NCBI RefSeq assembly: GCF_963677685.1
Contig: NZ_OY782186.1
Location: 2,976,001 to 3,040,000, forward strand
Reading direction: 5' to 3'
Length of the DNA: 64,000 nucleotides
Source of the DNA: an uncultured Bacteroides sp.
GTDB lineage: Bacteria > Bacteroidota > Bacteroidia > Bacteroidales > Bacteroidaceae
Positions 20,633 to 30,454 of the stretch are shown here, piece by piece (position 1 is the stretch's first letter; each line of letters begins with the position of its first letter). The translations under genes and the position numbers were made by a program. Below the pieces are notes generated by a model. The model did not search any database and had not been told where the DNA came from. It worked only from the letters and a program-made list of their open reading frames with translations.

Positions 20633-21124
20633 TTATATTAATAAATCTAACTCTTCCTCCTCTACATCACATCCAGCAAAGTGCATCTCTGTTTGTGATT
20701 TCTCTTGTGAAAAAGTAAAGTAAGTACAAAGAGCTTTTGTGCAGAGTTCACCTTGTTGATTATACAAGCCAGCTTCTACTAAAATAATATTTCGTTTCTT
20801 TTCCTGAATGTGAGCACGAAGCAATACATAATCATCTGTAGTATCAACAGATTTCAAATAGCGAGTTTCCATTTTAGATGTTACACCTGTAGTTTGCAAT
20901 TTACGAAGAATCACCCATGCGCAGATCTCATCAAGTAAAACAGCTTGTATACCTCCATGTAGTGTATTAATCCAACCTTGATATTCTGATTTAAGATGCC
21001 AAAGGCTCACAATTTCCTCACCATCTTCATAAAATTCCATCTTCACACCAGCCGGATTATTCGAGGCACAACCAAAACAATAGTAACCCTTTTTATCTTT
21101 CCAAGGATTGATTATTTTCTTCAT
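20633..21124 (-). CDS. PaaI-type hotdog-fold thioesterase
   Basis: Predicted acyl-CoA thioesterase, 163 residues. The fold is signalled by CFGCASNNPAGVKMEF at the N-terminus and by the central helix motif TLHGGIQAVLLDEICAWVIL, where the Asp/Glu of the hotdog family active site sits. Strands with TRYLKSV and LLRAHIQEKKRNIILVEAGL follow. The substrate is not predictable. It follows the exonuclease gene by 27 bases and probably shares its transcript. A terminal Glu/Asp-rich tail is present. Confidence 0.85.
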   Translation of the reverse strand: MKKIINPWKDKKGYYCFGCASNNPAGVKMEFYEDGEEIVSLWHLKSEYQGWINTLHGGIQAVLLDEICAWVILRKLQTTGVTSKMETRYLKSVDTTDDYVLLRAHIQEKKRNIILVEAGLYNQQGELCTKALCTYFTFSQEKSQTEMHFAGCDVEEEELDLLI

Positions 21125-21151
21125 ATCTTAAATCTTAATAATATTTCTTCA

Positions 21152-21652
21152 TTATAACTGCAACACCTTCAAAGCTATCATAGCGCAAGCTTCCGCATCG
21201 GCTAAAGCATTGTGATGATTAAGTAAGTCAAAGCCACAGGCAGCCGATACAGTATGTAGTTGGTGATTAGGTAATCCTTTTCCAAACACTTTTCGAGAAG
21301 CTTGTAATGTATCATAAAAAGGATAATTAGGATAGGACATCCCGTATAATTCATACACCGCACGAAGGCAGCCTTCGTCAAAACGAGCATTGTGAGCTAC
21401 TAATGAAAAACCTTCAATTTGGGGAGCAATTTCCATCCAAACTTCAGGAAAAGTTAGAGCATTTTTCGTATCCTCATAAGTCAATCCATGAACATTAGTG
21501 CAAAACCAACTGTAATAATTCGGATTTGGCTTAATGAGCCGATATAAGCTATTAACTATTTCTCCATCAACAACGAAAACAACGCCTACGGAACAAACAC
21601 TAGTTCTCTTCCCATTAGCTGTTTCAAAATCTATTGCTGCGAACTTCTTCAT
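21152..21652 (-). CDS. DEDDh 3'-5' exonuclease (DNA polymerase III epsilon-like)
   Basis: Small stand-alone proofreading-type exonuclease of 166 residues. The metal-binding acidic residues are in AAIDFETANG (D8, E10). Exo II is LVAHNARFDEGCL and Exo III is HNALADAEACAMI, giving the DEDDh pattern. Such proteins trim single-stranded DNA or RNA ends; the specific role is not visible. Read leftward with the thioesterase gene. A TAnnTTTG match (taacTTTG, 21665-21658) lies only a few bases ahead of the start codon, so the message may have almost no leader. Confidence 0.88.
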   Translation of the reverse strand: MKKFAAIDFETANGKRTSVCSVGVVFVVDGEIVNSLYRLIKPNPNYYSWFCTNVHGLTYEDTKNALTFPEVWMEIAPQIEGFSLVAHNARFDEGCLRAVYELYGMSYPNYPFYDTLQASRKVFGKGLPNHQLHTVSAACGFDLLNHHNALADAEACAMIALKVLQL

Positions 21653-21715
21653 AAATACAAAGTTAAGTAATTTATCAAATTATACTACAAAGAAAAGCTC
21701 ATTTATACACACAAA

Positions 21716-21754
21716 AAAGTCCCGTTCACATATCAATTTATGTAACGGGACTTT
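21716..21754 (-). terminator. Rho-independent terminator of dsbD
   Basis: aaagtcccgtt (21716-21726) pairs with aacgggacttt (21744-21754), with a further acat/atgt pairing across one bulge. On the minus strand the stem is followed by TTTTTT. It ends the Dabb-dsbD transcript before the exonuclease gene. Confidence 0.88.
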
Positions 21755-21775
21755 CTATAAGTATATAGAAGCAAA

Positions 21776-23821
21776 TTACTTCTTATAATTTTCTAGACCT
21801 GTCTTCAAAAAATCCACATAAGCAGGAATATCTTCATTATAAGCATACGATTTGTTCAAAGGTTTACCATCATTATCAAGTAAGACATAGAAAGGCTGTG
21901 CATTAGCTCCAAACTTCACTCGTTGTAAATAGCTCCACTTATCACCAACAGTGCGCAATGTACGTTCCTTACCATTCTCACTAACCTTAATAGACTCCGG
22001 CAATCGTTTCTTATCATCAACATACAGGCTAATAAGTACATAATCATTATTGATTATATCACCCACTTTAGAATCTGTCCATACGGCTGCTTCCATCTTA
22101 CGACAATTTACACAGCCAAATCCTGTAAAATCGACCATCACCGGTTTGCCGTTTTTACGAGCATATTCCATACCAGCATCATAATCATCAAACTTAGCAT
22201 GTATCTCATTGGTATATAAATTGAAATCCTGCGTATTCATAGGAGGTGAAAAAGCACTAACTGCTTTTAAAGGTGCCCCCCACAAACCGGGAATCATGTA
22301 TACTGCAAACGCCAAAGAGGCTAAAGCCATAAAAAAGCGAGGAACACTTACGTGAGTATCATTATCATCATGCGGAAACTTGATTTTTCCAAGCAAGTAG
22401 AAACCCAGTAAAGCAAAGAGTACAATCCACAAAGCAAGAAAAGTTTCACGATCTAAAATGCCCCAACCATAAGCTAAATCAGCCACAGACAAAAACTTCA
22501 GAGCAAAAGCTAGTTCAAGAAAACCTAACGTTACTTTAATGACATTCATCCATCCACCCGATTTTGGCATAGATTTCAGCCAAGAAGGGAAAAGCGCAAA
22601 TAATGTGAAAGGCAAAGCCAAAGCAATAGCAAAACCAAGCATACCGATAGCCGGTGCAACAATACTTCCTGTTGTAGAGACTTGAACCAGCAAAAATCCA
22701 ATAATAGGACCCGTACAAGAAAAAGAAACCAATGACAGTGTAAAGGCCATAAGAAATATACTTAACAGCCCACTTGTAGCTTCTGCTTTACTATCTACTG
22801 CATTACTCCATTTAGAAGGTAACGTAAGTTCAAAAGCTCCAAAGAAAGAAGCTGCAAAAACAATTAACATCAAGCAAAACAAGATATTAAAGATTGCATT
22901 CGTAGAAAGAGCATTTAATGCACTAGCACCAAATATCAAAGTAATAGCAAGACCTAAAGCCACATAAATAACAACAATAGAAGCACCATAAGTCCAAGCA
23001 TCACGAATACCTTTCTTCTTGTCTTTTGTACGTTTTAAGAAAAAACTAACTGTCATAGGAATGATAGGCCATACACATGGAGTAAACAGAGCCAGTAAAC
23101 CACCCAAGAAACCAGTAATAAATATATAAATCCATGACATATCTTTTTGTGAAGTTGTTTCACCAAAAGAATGCAATTCATTTATTACCGGCGCCCATAA
23201 ATCTTTCACCGAAACATTTACCAATGTCTTAGCCGTAGAATCATTCCCAATATTGTTTGTTGTATCAACAGGAGCAGCTGCAGCTACTGCTGTAACAACA
23301 GGTTTCACTGTTTTATCTGCAGTTTTCTTCACCACTTTTTTAACAGGGGTAGAATTTACACCCGATACACCTTTTCCTGAATAACTGAAAGCAACATCAG
23401 TAGGAGGCAAGCAACTTTCATCATTACATGCTCCATATTCTAAATAACCTTCTACATGATAAGTCTTACCCGTTATTTTAATTTTCTGTGCAAACTGCAC
23501 AGAATGTTCAAAATAACGAAGCTTCATTTCAAATATCTTATCAAAATTAGTAATCTCTTTCCCACGAGGTTGAAGCTTACCTAAAAGTTGAGCTCCTTCT
23601 ATTTTCTCTGCAGTAAAAGTAGCCGAAATAGGACCACCATCAGGAAGTCCGGTAGAATAAACATGCCACCCATTATCTATGGTAGCAGAAAAAAGAATTT
23701 CAGCTTCAGTAGCCGATAAATTCTTTAATTCAGTTTTAAACTTGACAGGTTCTTGAATCTGAGCCTGTAAATTCAAAAAAGAAAACGAAAAGAAAAATAA
23801 TAATAAAGAAATCTTCTTCAT
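21776..23821 (-). CDS. dsbD: Protein-disulfide reductase DsbD (cytochrome c biogenesis-type electron carrier)
   Basis: Carries electrons from cytoplasmic thioredoxin across the inner membrane to periplasmic thiol proteins. The chosen start gives the signal MKKISLLLFFFSFSFLNLQA; a Met eight codons earlier (23845) is less likely. The N-terminal periplasmic domain has ACNDESCLPP. A central eight-helix CcdA-like membrane domain follows, with the conserved cysteines in FTPCVWPIIP and SFSCTGPIIG. The C-terminal thioredoxin fold has FGCVNCRKME. All three cysteine pairs are present, so it should be functional. It could supply the TlpA-type proteins encoded at 49-54 kb. Confidence 0.94.
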   Translation of the reverse strand: MKKISLLLFFFSFSFLNLQAQIQEPVKFKTELKNLSATEAEILFSATIDNGWHVYSTGLPDGGPISATFTAEKIEGAQLLGKLQPRGKEITNFDKIFEMKLRYFEHSVQFAQKIKITGKTYHVEGYLEYGACNDESCLPPTDVAFSYSGKGVSGVNSTPVKKVVKKTADKTVKPVVTAVAAAAPVDTTNNIGNDSTAKTLVNVSVKDLWAPVINELHSFGETTSQKDMSWIYIFITGFLGGLLALFTPCVWPIIPMTVSFFLKRTKDKKKGIRDAWTYGASIVVIYVALGLAITLIFGASALNALSTNAIFNILFCLMLIVFAASFFGAFELTLPSKWSNAVDSKAEATSGLLSIFLMAFTLSLVSFSCTGPIIGFLLVQVSTTGSIVAPAIGMLGFAIALALPFTLFALFPSWLKSMPKSGGWMNVIKVTLGFLELAFALKFLSVADLAYGWGILDRETFLALWIVLFALLGFYLLGKIKFPHDDNDTHVSVPRFFMALASLAFAVYMIPGLWGAPLKAVSAFSPPMNTQDFNLYTNEIHAKFDDYDAGMEYARKNGKPVMVDFTGFGCVNCRKMEAAVWTDSKVGDIINNDYVLISLYVDDKKRLPESIKVSENGKERTLRTVGDKWSYLQRVKFGANAQPFYVLLDNDGKPLNKSYAYNEDIPAYVDFLKTGLENYKK

Positions 23822-23845
23822 AAGGTTTTGTTTATCAATTAGCAC

Positions 23846-24145
23846 TTAAACTTCATAATCTACACAAGCACGGTTCTCTTTCACTCCAGCTAAAATTTTC
23901 CCTGCAGCCAGATGCGCAGGATGAATAGCATATGCCTTCACATCATCGAGAGAATCAAACTCACTATTAAGAACGATATCCCATACTTCAGAAGAATTCA
24001 CATTAAATCCTACCTCTATTTTTCGAATGAAAGAGATTTCACTTGGAAGATTTTCTATAGCTTTCTTAAACTGTTTCATAACAGTTAGCTTCTCTTCTAG
24101 AGAAATATTATCTTTCAATTTAAATAATACAATGTGCTTAACCAT
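23846..24145 (-). CDS. Dabb-family (stress-responsive alpha/beta barrel) protein
   Basis: A 99-residue single ferredoxin-like domain starting MVKHIVLFKLKD, with the family endings AYAIHPAHLAAGK and CVDYEV. Dabb proteins form dimeric barrels, and most bacterial ones have no known reaction. It ends 24 bases before the preferred dsbD start, so the two are probably cotranscribed. It diverges from udk. Confidence 0.85.
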   Translation of the reverse strand: MVKHIVLFKLKDNISLEEKLTVMKQFKKAIENLPSEISFIRKIEVGFNVNSSEVWDIVLNSEFDSLDDVKAYAIHPAHLAAGKILAGVKENRACVDYEV

Positions 24146-24147
24146 AC

Positions 24148-24201
24148 GTTGTTATTTTAATGAATTGTTTCTATATTTGCATAAACGATTATGCAAAAAT
24201 A
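24148..24201. promoter_or_regulatory. Divergent promoter region of udk and Dabb-dsbD with overlapping palindrome
   Basis: For udk: GTTG (24148-24151), a 20-base spacer, then tataTTTG (24172-24179). On the opposite strand tattTTTG (24201-24194) faces the Dabb gene. The perfect 9-bp inverted repeat tttgcataa/ttatgcaaa (24176-24197, four-base spacer) overlaps both -7 boxes, so a bound protein could block both directions. Confidence 0.55.
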
Positions 24202-24243
24202 ATCTATATTGTTCAAATACACACTATTAGATACTATCAACGA

Positions 24244-24852
24244 ATGTTAATAATTGGAATTGCAGGAGGGACAGGATCAGGAAAGACTACTGTTGTAAAG
24301 GAAATCATAAAAAGCCTTCCTAAAGAAGAAGTTGTTTTATTACCCCAAGATTCATACTATAAAGACAGTAGTCATGTTCCCGTAGAAGAACGTCAAAATA
24401 TTAATTTTGATCATCCTGATGCTTTTGAATGGAGCCTGCTCTCCAAACATATATCTATGCTAAGAGAAGGAAAATCAATAGAGCAACCTACTTATTCTTA
24501 CCTTACTTGTACGCGTCAACCAGAGACAATCCATATAGAGCCTCAAAAAGTAGTAATTATTGAAGGCATTCTTGCCCTTTGTGATAAAAAACTTCGAAGC
24601 ATGATGGACCTAAAGGTTTTTGTCGATGCTGACCCTGATGAGCGCCTCATACGTGTTATACAACGTGATATGATTGAACGTGGAAGAACAGCTGAGGCTG
24701 TTATGGAAAGATATGTTCGCATCTTAAAACCGATGCATCAGCAATTCATCGAGCCATGTAAGAGATATGCTGACCTTATTGTACCTCAAGGAGGTAGTAA
24801 TAAAGTGGCTATTAATATTTTAACAATGTATATTAATAAACACTTGAAATAA
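24244..24852 (+). CDS. udk: Uridine kinase
   Basis: Phosphorylates uridine and cytidine in pyrimidine salvage. The start MLIIGIAGGTGSGKTT contains the P-loop GGTGSGKT, as in the family. The open frame extends 28 codons further upstream, but those codons cover the promoter, so the internal Met is preferred. Other landmarks are LPQDSYYKD, NFDHPDAFEW, and VVIIEGILALCDK (Walker B-like), with the lid RVIQRDMIERGR. At 202 residues the length is typical. Confidence 0.94.
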   Translation: MLIIGIAGGTGSGKTTVVKEIIKSLPKEEVVLLPQDSYYKDSSHVPVEERQNINFDHPDAFEWSLLSKHISMLREGKSIEQPTYSYLTCTRQPETIHIEPQKVVIIEGILALCDKKLRSMMDLKVFVDADPDERLIRVIQRDMIERGRTAEAVMERYVRILKPMHQQFIEPCKRYADLIVPQGGSNKVAINILTMYINKHLK

Positions 24853-24875
24853 ATAAATGAACTCAAAAGATTAAA

Positions 24876-26267
24876 ATGCGTATATTCTTAAAGCGTTATT
24901 TGCTTTTTTTTATATTAATTCTTTTTTTAGCTATTGCTTGCCACAATCAGCATAGGGAAGTTAAAAAACAGACCTATGATCTTCCGCAAATAAAAGACAG
25001 TGGAAAATTAGTAGTGTTAACTTTATATAGCTCCACCTCTTATTTTATATATCGAGGTCAAGAGATGGGACTTCAATATGAATTAAGTGAGCAGTTTGCT
25101 AAAAGTCTTGGTCTTAAACTCAAAGTAGAAGTAGCCCGAAGTGTTCCTGAGTTAATACAAAAATTGAAAGACAAAGAAGGAGATTTAATAGCCTACAATC
25201 TTCCAGTAACAAAAGAGTTAAAAGACAGTCTTACTTATTGTGGAGAAAAAATTATTACTCATCAAGTTATCGTTCAAAAAAGCAGTTGGAAAAAGAGACC
25301 TTTGAAAGACGTCACTCAATTAATAGGAAAAGACATTTATGTTAAACCCGGAAAATATCTTAGACGTTTAGAAAACCTAAACAGAGAACTCGGGGGTGGC
25401 ATAAAAATTCACCAAGTAAGCAATGATAGCATAACGGTAGAAGACCTCATTACCCAAGTATCTAAGGGGGAGATACCCTATACAGTGTGCGATAATGATC
25501 TAGCTCGTTTGAATGCAACTTATTATCCCAACATTAATACCCAATTATCGATTAGCTTTGATCAACGTTCCTCATGGGCTGTCCGTAGAGATTGTCCACT
25601 ATTAGCTCAAGCGGCTAATGAATGGAACAAAAAAAAACTTGCATCAACAGCCTACAAAGCGAGCATGAAGCGTTATTTTGAAAGAAGTAAAACAATAGTC
25701 TACTCTCCTATTCTTTCTTTACGTGAAGGTAAAATATCACACTTTGATAAACTCTTCAAAAAATATGCAAAAAATATTGATTGGGATTGGCGTTTACTGG
25801 CTTCTCTTGCCTATACAGAATCTAATTTTGATACAACAGCAGTATCATGGGCAGGAGCCAAAGGATTAATGCAATTAATGCCTGCAACAGGTCGAGCCAT
25901 GGGAATTCCGGTAGGAAAAGAAGAAAATCCAGAAGAGAGTATTAAAGCTGCCACTAAATATATTACAGCAACCAGTAAAAGACTAAAAATGATTCCCGAC
26001 AAAAAAGAGCGGGTAAAATTTATTTTAGCATCTTACAATGCAGGATTAGGACACGTCTCAGATGCAATGGCCTTAGCTAAAAAATACGGGAAAAACCCTT
26101 ATATTTGGAGAAACAATGTAGAAAAATATATATTACTCAAAAGTAACGAACAATATTTTACCGATCCGGTTTGCCATTATGGCTATTTCCGAGGCATTGA
26201 AACATACAACTTCGTACGTGATATTATTTCACGTTACGAAGTTTACAAGACAAAAATCAAGAAATGA
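24876..26267 (+). CDS. MltF-like lipoprotein: solute-binding domain fused to lytic transglycosylase
   Basis: Membrane-bound peptidoglycan lytic transglycosylase, 463 residues. The N-terminus has a hydrophobic segment and a probable lipobox ending AIAC. Residues about 40-260 form a bacterial extracellular solute-binding (SBP_bac_3) domain. Residues about 285-400 form the SLT domain, with catalytic Glu in SLAYTESNFDTTAVSWAGAK, then GLMQLMPATGRAMGI and ASYNAGLGHVSDA. The architecture matches E. coli MltF, where the N-terminal domain regulates activity. It lies 23 bases after udk. Its stop codon is only six bases from the convergent metH stop. Confidence 0.9.
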   Translation: MRIFLKRYLLFFILILFLAIACHNQHREVKKQTYDLPQIKDSGKLVVLTLYSSTSYFIYRGQEMGLQYELSEQFAKSLGLKLKVEVARSVPELIQKLKDKEGDLIAYNLPVTKELKDSLTYCGEKIITHQVIVQKSSWKKRPLKDVTQLIGKDIYVKPGKYLRRLENLNRELGGGIKIHQVSNDSITVEDLITQVSKGEIPYTVCDNDLARLNATYYPNINTQLSISFDQRSSWAVRRDCPLLAQAANEWNKKKLASTAYKASMKRYFERSKTIVYSPILSLREGKISHFDKLFKKYAKNIDWDWRLLASLAYTESNFDTTAVSWAGAKGLMQLMPATGRAMGIPVGKEENPEESIKAATKYITATSKRLKMIPDKKERVKFILASYNAGLGHVSDAMALAKKYGKNPYIWRNNVEKYILLKSNEQYFTDPVCHYGYFRGIETYNFVRDIISRYEVYKTKIKK

Positions 26268-26273
26268 ACTTTC

Positions 26274-29018
26274 CTAAAATAAATTAAGCTTATTCTTTTG
26301 AGCTTCTTCCAAAGAGATAATTTCTCGCTGTACCGGCTTCCCTTTTGCACGTAAAGCCTCATATTCATCAGCCACTTTTTTAACAAATTCATTTTTCAAT
26401 GAAGGATTAAGTAGTTGCGACGCTACACCAGCATTCTGCGAAGCATCTTTCAAGTACACTACCGGAGCGTGATAGACAGGATCAATTTTTAGTGCCGTAT
26501 GCAATTTTGAGGTGGTAGCTCCTCCTATCAATAGTGGGAGTTCAAATCCTGCCTTCTCCAGTTCAGAGGCAACATGCACCATTTCCTCCAATGAAGGTGT
26601 TATCAGTCCACTAAGCCCAATTATATTCACCTTTTCTTCTATCGCACGTTTAAGAATAATTTCGGAAGGCACCATCACTCCAAGGTCAATAATTTCATAG
26701 CCATTACAAGCCATCACAACCCCCACAATATTTTTCCCGATATCATGTACATCTCCCTTTACTGTAGCCAATAAAACTTTACCGGCATTCTGAACATCTC
26801 CCGATTTTTCGGATTCAATAACAGGTTGAAGTATAGCTACCGCTTTTTTCATTGTACGAGCTGTTTTCACAACCTGAGGTAAAAACATCTTTCCAGCACC
26901 AAACAAATCGCCAACATAATTCATACCTTTCATTAAAGGACCTTCAATAATATCTACCGCTTTATCATATTCTTTTAAAGCTTCAGCCAAATCATCCTCT
27001 AAAAAATCTCCAATACCTTTAACCAATGCGTACTTTAATCGCTCTTCTAACGATTCATCACGCCAAGCATCGTGTCGTACCACTTGCGTATTGCTATTTT
27101 TAGAGGTTGCTTTCATTTTCTCTGCAAGATCAATCAACAATTCCGAAGCATCCGGACGACGATTCAATACCACATCTTCAATAATCTCAAGTATATCGGC
27201 AGGAATATCCGTATAAAGTACCGAGGTTGCCGGATTTACTATTCCCATATCCATTCCTTTTTGAACAGCATAGTATAAAAAGACGGCGTGTATTGCCTCA
27301 CGAATATAATTATTGCCACGCAGAGAAAAAGAGAGATTACTTACGCCACCACTCACGTGTGCACCCGGTAAGTTTTTACGTATCCATTCCGTAGCTTCCA
27401 GAAAATCTACCGCATAATTATTATGTTCTTCAATCCCTGTAGCAACCGTCAATATATTAGGATCGAAGATTATATCATGAGGATTAAAACCTGCTTTGTC
27501 AACAAGCAAGCGATAAGCTCGTTCACAAACCTCTATCTTTCGCTGTGCTGTATCTGCCTGCCCCTTTTCATCAAAGGCCATTACTACCACTGCAGCACCA
27601 TATTGTCTGACAGCATTAGCATGTTCAAGAAAAACGGCTTCTCCTTCTTTCAAAGAAATTGAATTTACCACACATTTACCTTGCAAACATTTCAAGCCTG
27701 CTTCGATCACTTCCCATTTAGAAGAATCAATCATTATAGGTACACGAGCAATTTCAGGTTCCGAAGCGATTAAATTAAGAAAAGTCGTCATTTCCTCAAC
27801 TCCATCAAGCAGTCCCTCATCCATATTCACATCGACAATCAATGCACCATCTTCAACTTGTGTACGAGCAATAGAAAGTGCTTCCTCGTATTTTTTTTCT
27901 TGTATTAGCCGAAGAAATTTACGTGACCCGGCAACATTACAACGTTCTCCTATATTAACGAAATTAATTTCAGGTTTCACTTCCAGCAATTCCAAACCTG
28001 ATATCCACATACAATTCGGCTTTGAAGCTGGGATATGTGGTTTAGCTTCTTGTATCAGCTCATTATATTTAGCAATATATGCATCGGTAGTACCGCAGCA
28101 TCCGCCAATAATATTAACAAGATTCTCATCAATATATTCCTTCACTTCGGCAGCCATCTCTTCAGGAGTTTGATCATATGCTCCTAAACTATTGGGTAAT
28201 CCAGCATTTGGATAAGCACTAATATAATATGGAGCACGAGCAGCCATTTGGGCCAAAAAAGGTTTTAGCTGAGTTGCACCAAACGAACAGTTGAGTCCCA
28301 CAGAAAAGATATTAGCATGCTGAATAGACGCCAAAAAAGCATCTAGTGTTTGTCCGGACAACGTACGTCCTCCTATGTCGGATACCGTTACCGAAATCAT
28401 AAGAGGAACTTCTCTTCCTACTACTTTCATAGCCTTTTCAGCTGCAAAAATAGCTGCCTTAGCATTCAAAGTATCAAAAATAGTCTCAATCAAAAGTAAA
28501 TCAACCCCTCCCTCAAGTAACGCTTCAATTTGCTCTTGGTAAGCAGCAGCCAAACCATCATAATTCAATGCACGAAAAGCTGGATTATTCACATCCGGAC
28601 TCATTGAACAAGTTTTATTAGTAGGGCCTATAGCTCCCGCCACAAAACGTGGTTTTTCAGGGTTGCGAGCTGTGTATTCATCTGCCACTCCTCGAGCCAA
28701 TTTTACAGCTGCCAAATTCATCTCACGCACATATTCTTGAACATGATAATCAGCCATTGAAATCGTCGTAGAGTTAAATGTATTCGTCTCTATAATATCG
28801 GCGCCTGCCTCTAAATACTTTTGATGGATCTCCCTTATCACATTCGGTTTAGTGAGACACAATAAATCGTTATTGCCTTTTAACTGTCCGGAAATATGTT
28901 CAAAACGTTCGTTTCGAAAGTCCTCTTCACGAAGATTATATCGCTGGATCATAGTTCCCATAGCCCCATCCAAAATAAGAATGCGCTCAGTCACAAGTTG
29001 CTGAATAGTCTTTTTCAT
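26274..29018 (-). CDS. metH: Cobalamin-dependent methionine synthase lacking the reactivation domain
   Basis: Transfers a methyl group from methyltetrahydrofolate to homocysteine through cobalamin. Domains in order: homocysteine-binding barrel (about 10-325) with zinc cysteines in GLNCSFG and GGCCGTT; pterin-binding barrel (about 350-610) with NFVNIGERCNVAGSRKF; cobalamin cap; and the Rossmann cobalamin domain with DVHDIG (D756, H758). The protein stops at 914, right after the linker, so the S-adenosylmethionine-binding reactivation domain of about 330 residues is missing. The clean stop after a conserved linker suggests the natural form of this lineage, with reactivation supplied by another protein. 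Confidence 0.95.
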   Translation of the reverse strand: MKKTIQQLVTERILILDGAMGTMIQRYNLREEDFRNERFEHISGQLKGNNDLLCLTKPNVIREIHQKYLEAGADIIETNTFNSTTISMADYHVQEYVREMNLAAVKLARGVADEYTARNPEKPRFVAGAIGPTNKTCSMSPDVNNPAFRALNYDGLAAAYQEQIEALLEGGVDLLLIETIFDTLNAKAAIFAAEKAMKVVGREVPLMISVTVSDIGGRTLSGQTLDAFLASIQHANIFSVGLNCSFGATQLKPFLAQMAARAPYYISAYPNAGLPNSLGAYDQTPEEMAAEVKEYIDENLVNIIGGCCGTTDAYIAKYNELIQEAKPHIPASKPNCMWISGLELLEVKPEINFVNIGERCNVAGSRKFLRLIQEKKYEEALSIARTQVEDGALIVDVNMDEGLLDGVEEMTTFLNLIASEPEIARVPIMIDSSKWEVIEAGLKCLQGKCVVNSISLKEGEAVFLEHANAVRQYGAAVVVMAFDEKGQADTAQRKIEVCERAYRLLVDKAGFNPHDIIFDPNILTVATGIEEHNNYAVDFLEATEWIRKNLPGAHVSGGVSNLSFSLRGNNYIREAIHAVFLYYAVQKGMDMGIVNPATSVLYTDIPADILEIIEDVVLNRRPDASELLIDLAEKMKATSKNSNTQVVRHDAWRDESLEERLKYALVKGIGDFLEDDLAEALKEYDKAVDIIEGPLMKGMNYVGDLFGAGKMFLPQVVKTARTMKKAVAILQPVIESEKSGDVQNAGKVLLATVKGDVHDIGKNIVGVVMACNGYEIIDLGVMVPSEIILKRAIEEKVNIIGLSGLITPSLEEMVHVASELEKAGFELPLLIGGATTSKLHTALKIDPVYHAPVVYLKDASQNAGVASQLLNPSLKNEFVKKVADEYEALRAKGKPVQREIISLEEAQKNKLNLF

Positions 29019-29063
29019 TATATATAACTAATATTGAATAAAGGATTAATTTGCTGCCACAAA

Positions 29064-29996
29064 TTAACGATTAAAAACTGTTGTAAAAAGCTTGCGTCCC
29101 CACACTACTGCCATAGCGAAAGAAACGCGGGTTCCCATTATCACCCATATATTAATACCTAAAGCGGCAAAAAGCAATGTATCTTCAAGCAATGAATGCG
29201 ATATAGCCAAATGGTGATTAAGATCATTTGATTCTTTCAGGCTCAACTTCCCTTCTTGAACCATATCTATCATAACTGCACTACCGTAAGCCAATCCAAC
29301 AACATTACCTACCAACCAGAAAAAAGGAGCCTTATCTGGTAGGCCAAAAAATATCATCAACGGACGTAGCGGGCGAGAAATATATTCTATTAGATTAAAT
29401 TCAATCAGGATCCTTTGCAAAATCATCAATGCAGTAATAATTAACATAATAATCAATATTAGCATCGTAGAAGACTCTATCCATCCCAACAACAACATCC
29501 CAATCGAATCATATTGCTCTTGATGCATAACCATCATAAAAGGGGTATTGTTCACTGGCAATACAGCATTTAAAAACATTGCAACGACAAAAGCCATTCC
29601 AATACGTAAAAGAATCATTTTGATAAAAGAGGAACCAGTTTTCTTCATTACAGCACATTCCACGAGCAAACTATGAGCTACTAAACACATCAAAGTTAAG
29701 ATTGTTGCTTCGCGCATTGTCATAGACAATGAAGTCATCACTGCTATCGTACCATATAGAGGAAGGAAAATACTAGTAATAAAAACAATAGCCGTAGCTC
29801 CCGGCAAACCTATAAAATTAAAAAGAGGATGTAAATAATCAGCTAATATGGTAATGATACCATAATATTGCATTAAACGAACAACCAAAGAAACCGGAAG
29901 TACTATTTTTAGCAGCCAAACACTAATATGCATCGCTTTGGGCAATGCTTGTTTTACGCATGAACCCAAGCCTCCAAAAAAAATCTTCATTTTCAA
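29064..29996 (-). CDS. Nucleoside-recognition (Gate) domain membrane protein, SpmA/SpmB-like
   Basis: Polytopic inner-membrane protein of 310 residues with about eight hydrophobic segments and two Gate-type repeats ([20 protein letters not shown] and [20 protein letters not shown]). The family includes spore maturation proteins and nucleoside transporter relatives; in non-sporulating bacteria the function is unknown. Its start overlaps the smpB stop by four bases, and metH follows after 45 bases, so it is part of a leftward operon. The assignment is to a family, not a function. Confidence 0.8.
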   Translation of the reverse strand: MKMKIFFGGLGSCVKQALPKAMHISVWLLKIVLPVSLVVRLMQYYGIITILADYLHPLFNFIGLPGATAIVFITSIFLPLYGTIAVMTSLSMTMREATILTLMCLVAHSLLVECAVMKKTGSSFIKMILLRIGMAFVVAMFLNAVLPVNNTPFMMVMHQEQYDSIGMLLLGWIESSTMLILIIMLIITALMILQRILIEFNLIEYISRPLRPLMIFFGLPDKAPFFWLVGNVVGLAYGSAVMIDMVQEGKLSLKESNDLNHHLAISHSLLEDTLLFAALGINIWVIMGTRVSFAMAVVWGRKLFTTVFNR

Positions 29997-30445
29997 CGCT
30001 TAAACATCCGATCCATCTCCCTACGATCATCCTTTTCTCGTAATGAATCTCGTTTATCATACTCTTTCTTACCTCGGGCTAATGCAATTACCACTTTGGC
30101 AAGTCCTTTTTCATTAATAAACATACGTATAGGAACAATAGTAAAGCCAGCCTCTTTTGTACCACGTTCTAACTTTCGAAGTTCTTTTTTACTAAGCAAT
30201 AATTTTCGGTCTCTACGAGCGGTATGATTATTATACGAACCATAAAAATATTCTGCAATATGCATATTTTTCACCCATAATTCTCCATTAGCAAAAAAGC
30301 AAAAAGTATCAACCAAACTAGCTTTTCCTTGACGAATTGATTTAATCTCCGTACCAGTCAAAACAATGCCTGCCGTATACGTATCTGTTAATTCATAATC
30401 AAATGTTGCTCGCTTATTCTTTATATTTATAGCTGGCTGTTTCAT
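29993..30445 (-). CDS. smpB: SsrA-binding protein
   Basis: Escorts tmRNA to stalled ribosomes in trans-translation. The 150-residue protein has the expected OB-fold core: [20 protein letters not shown], then [19 protein letters not shown], and the C-terminal [20 protein letters not shown], whose basic helix enters the mRNA channel. The stop overlaps the next gene by four bases, indicating translational coupling. Confidence 0.96.
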   Translation of the reverse strand: MKQPAINIKNKRATFDYELTDTYTAGIVLTGTEIKSIRQGKASLVDTFCFFANGELWVKNMHIAEYFYGSYNNHTARRDRKLLLSKKELRKLERGTKEAGFTIVPIRMFINEKGLAKVVIALARGKKEYDKRDSLREKDDRREMDRMFKR

Positions 30446-30454
30446 TTCTAATTG

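Noticed and set aside
26274..29018. metH as a truncated pseudogene
   Set aside because: The end falls cleanly after the domain linker, all other motifs are intact, and no remnant of the missing domain follows.
29019..29063. Cobalamin riboswitch ahead of metH
   Set aside because: Only 45 bases separate metH from the upstream gene, too short for a B12 riboswitch.
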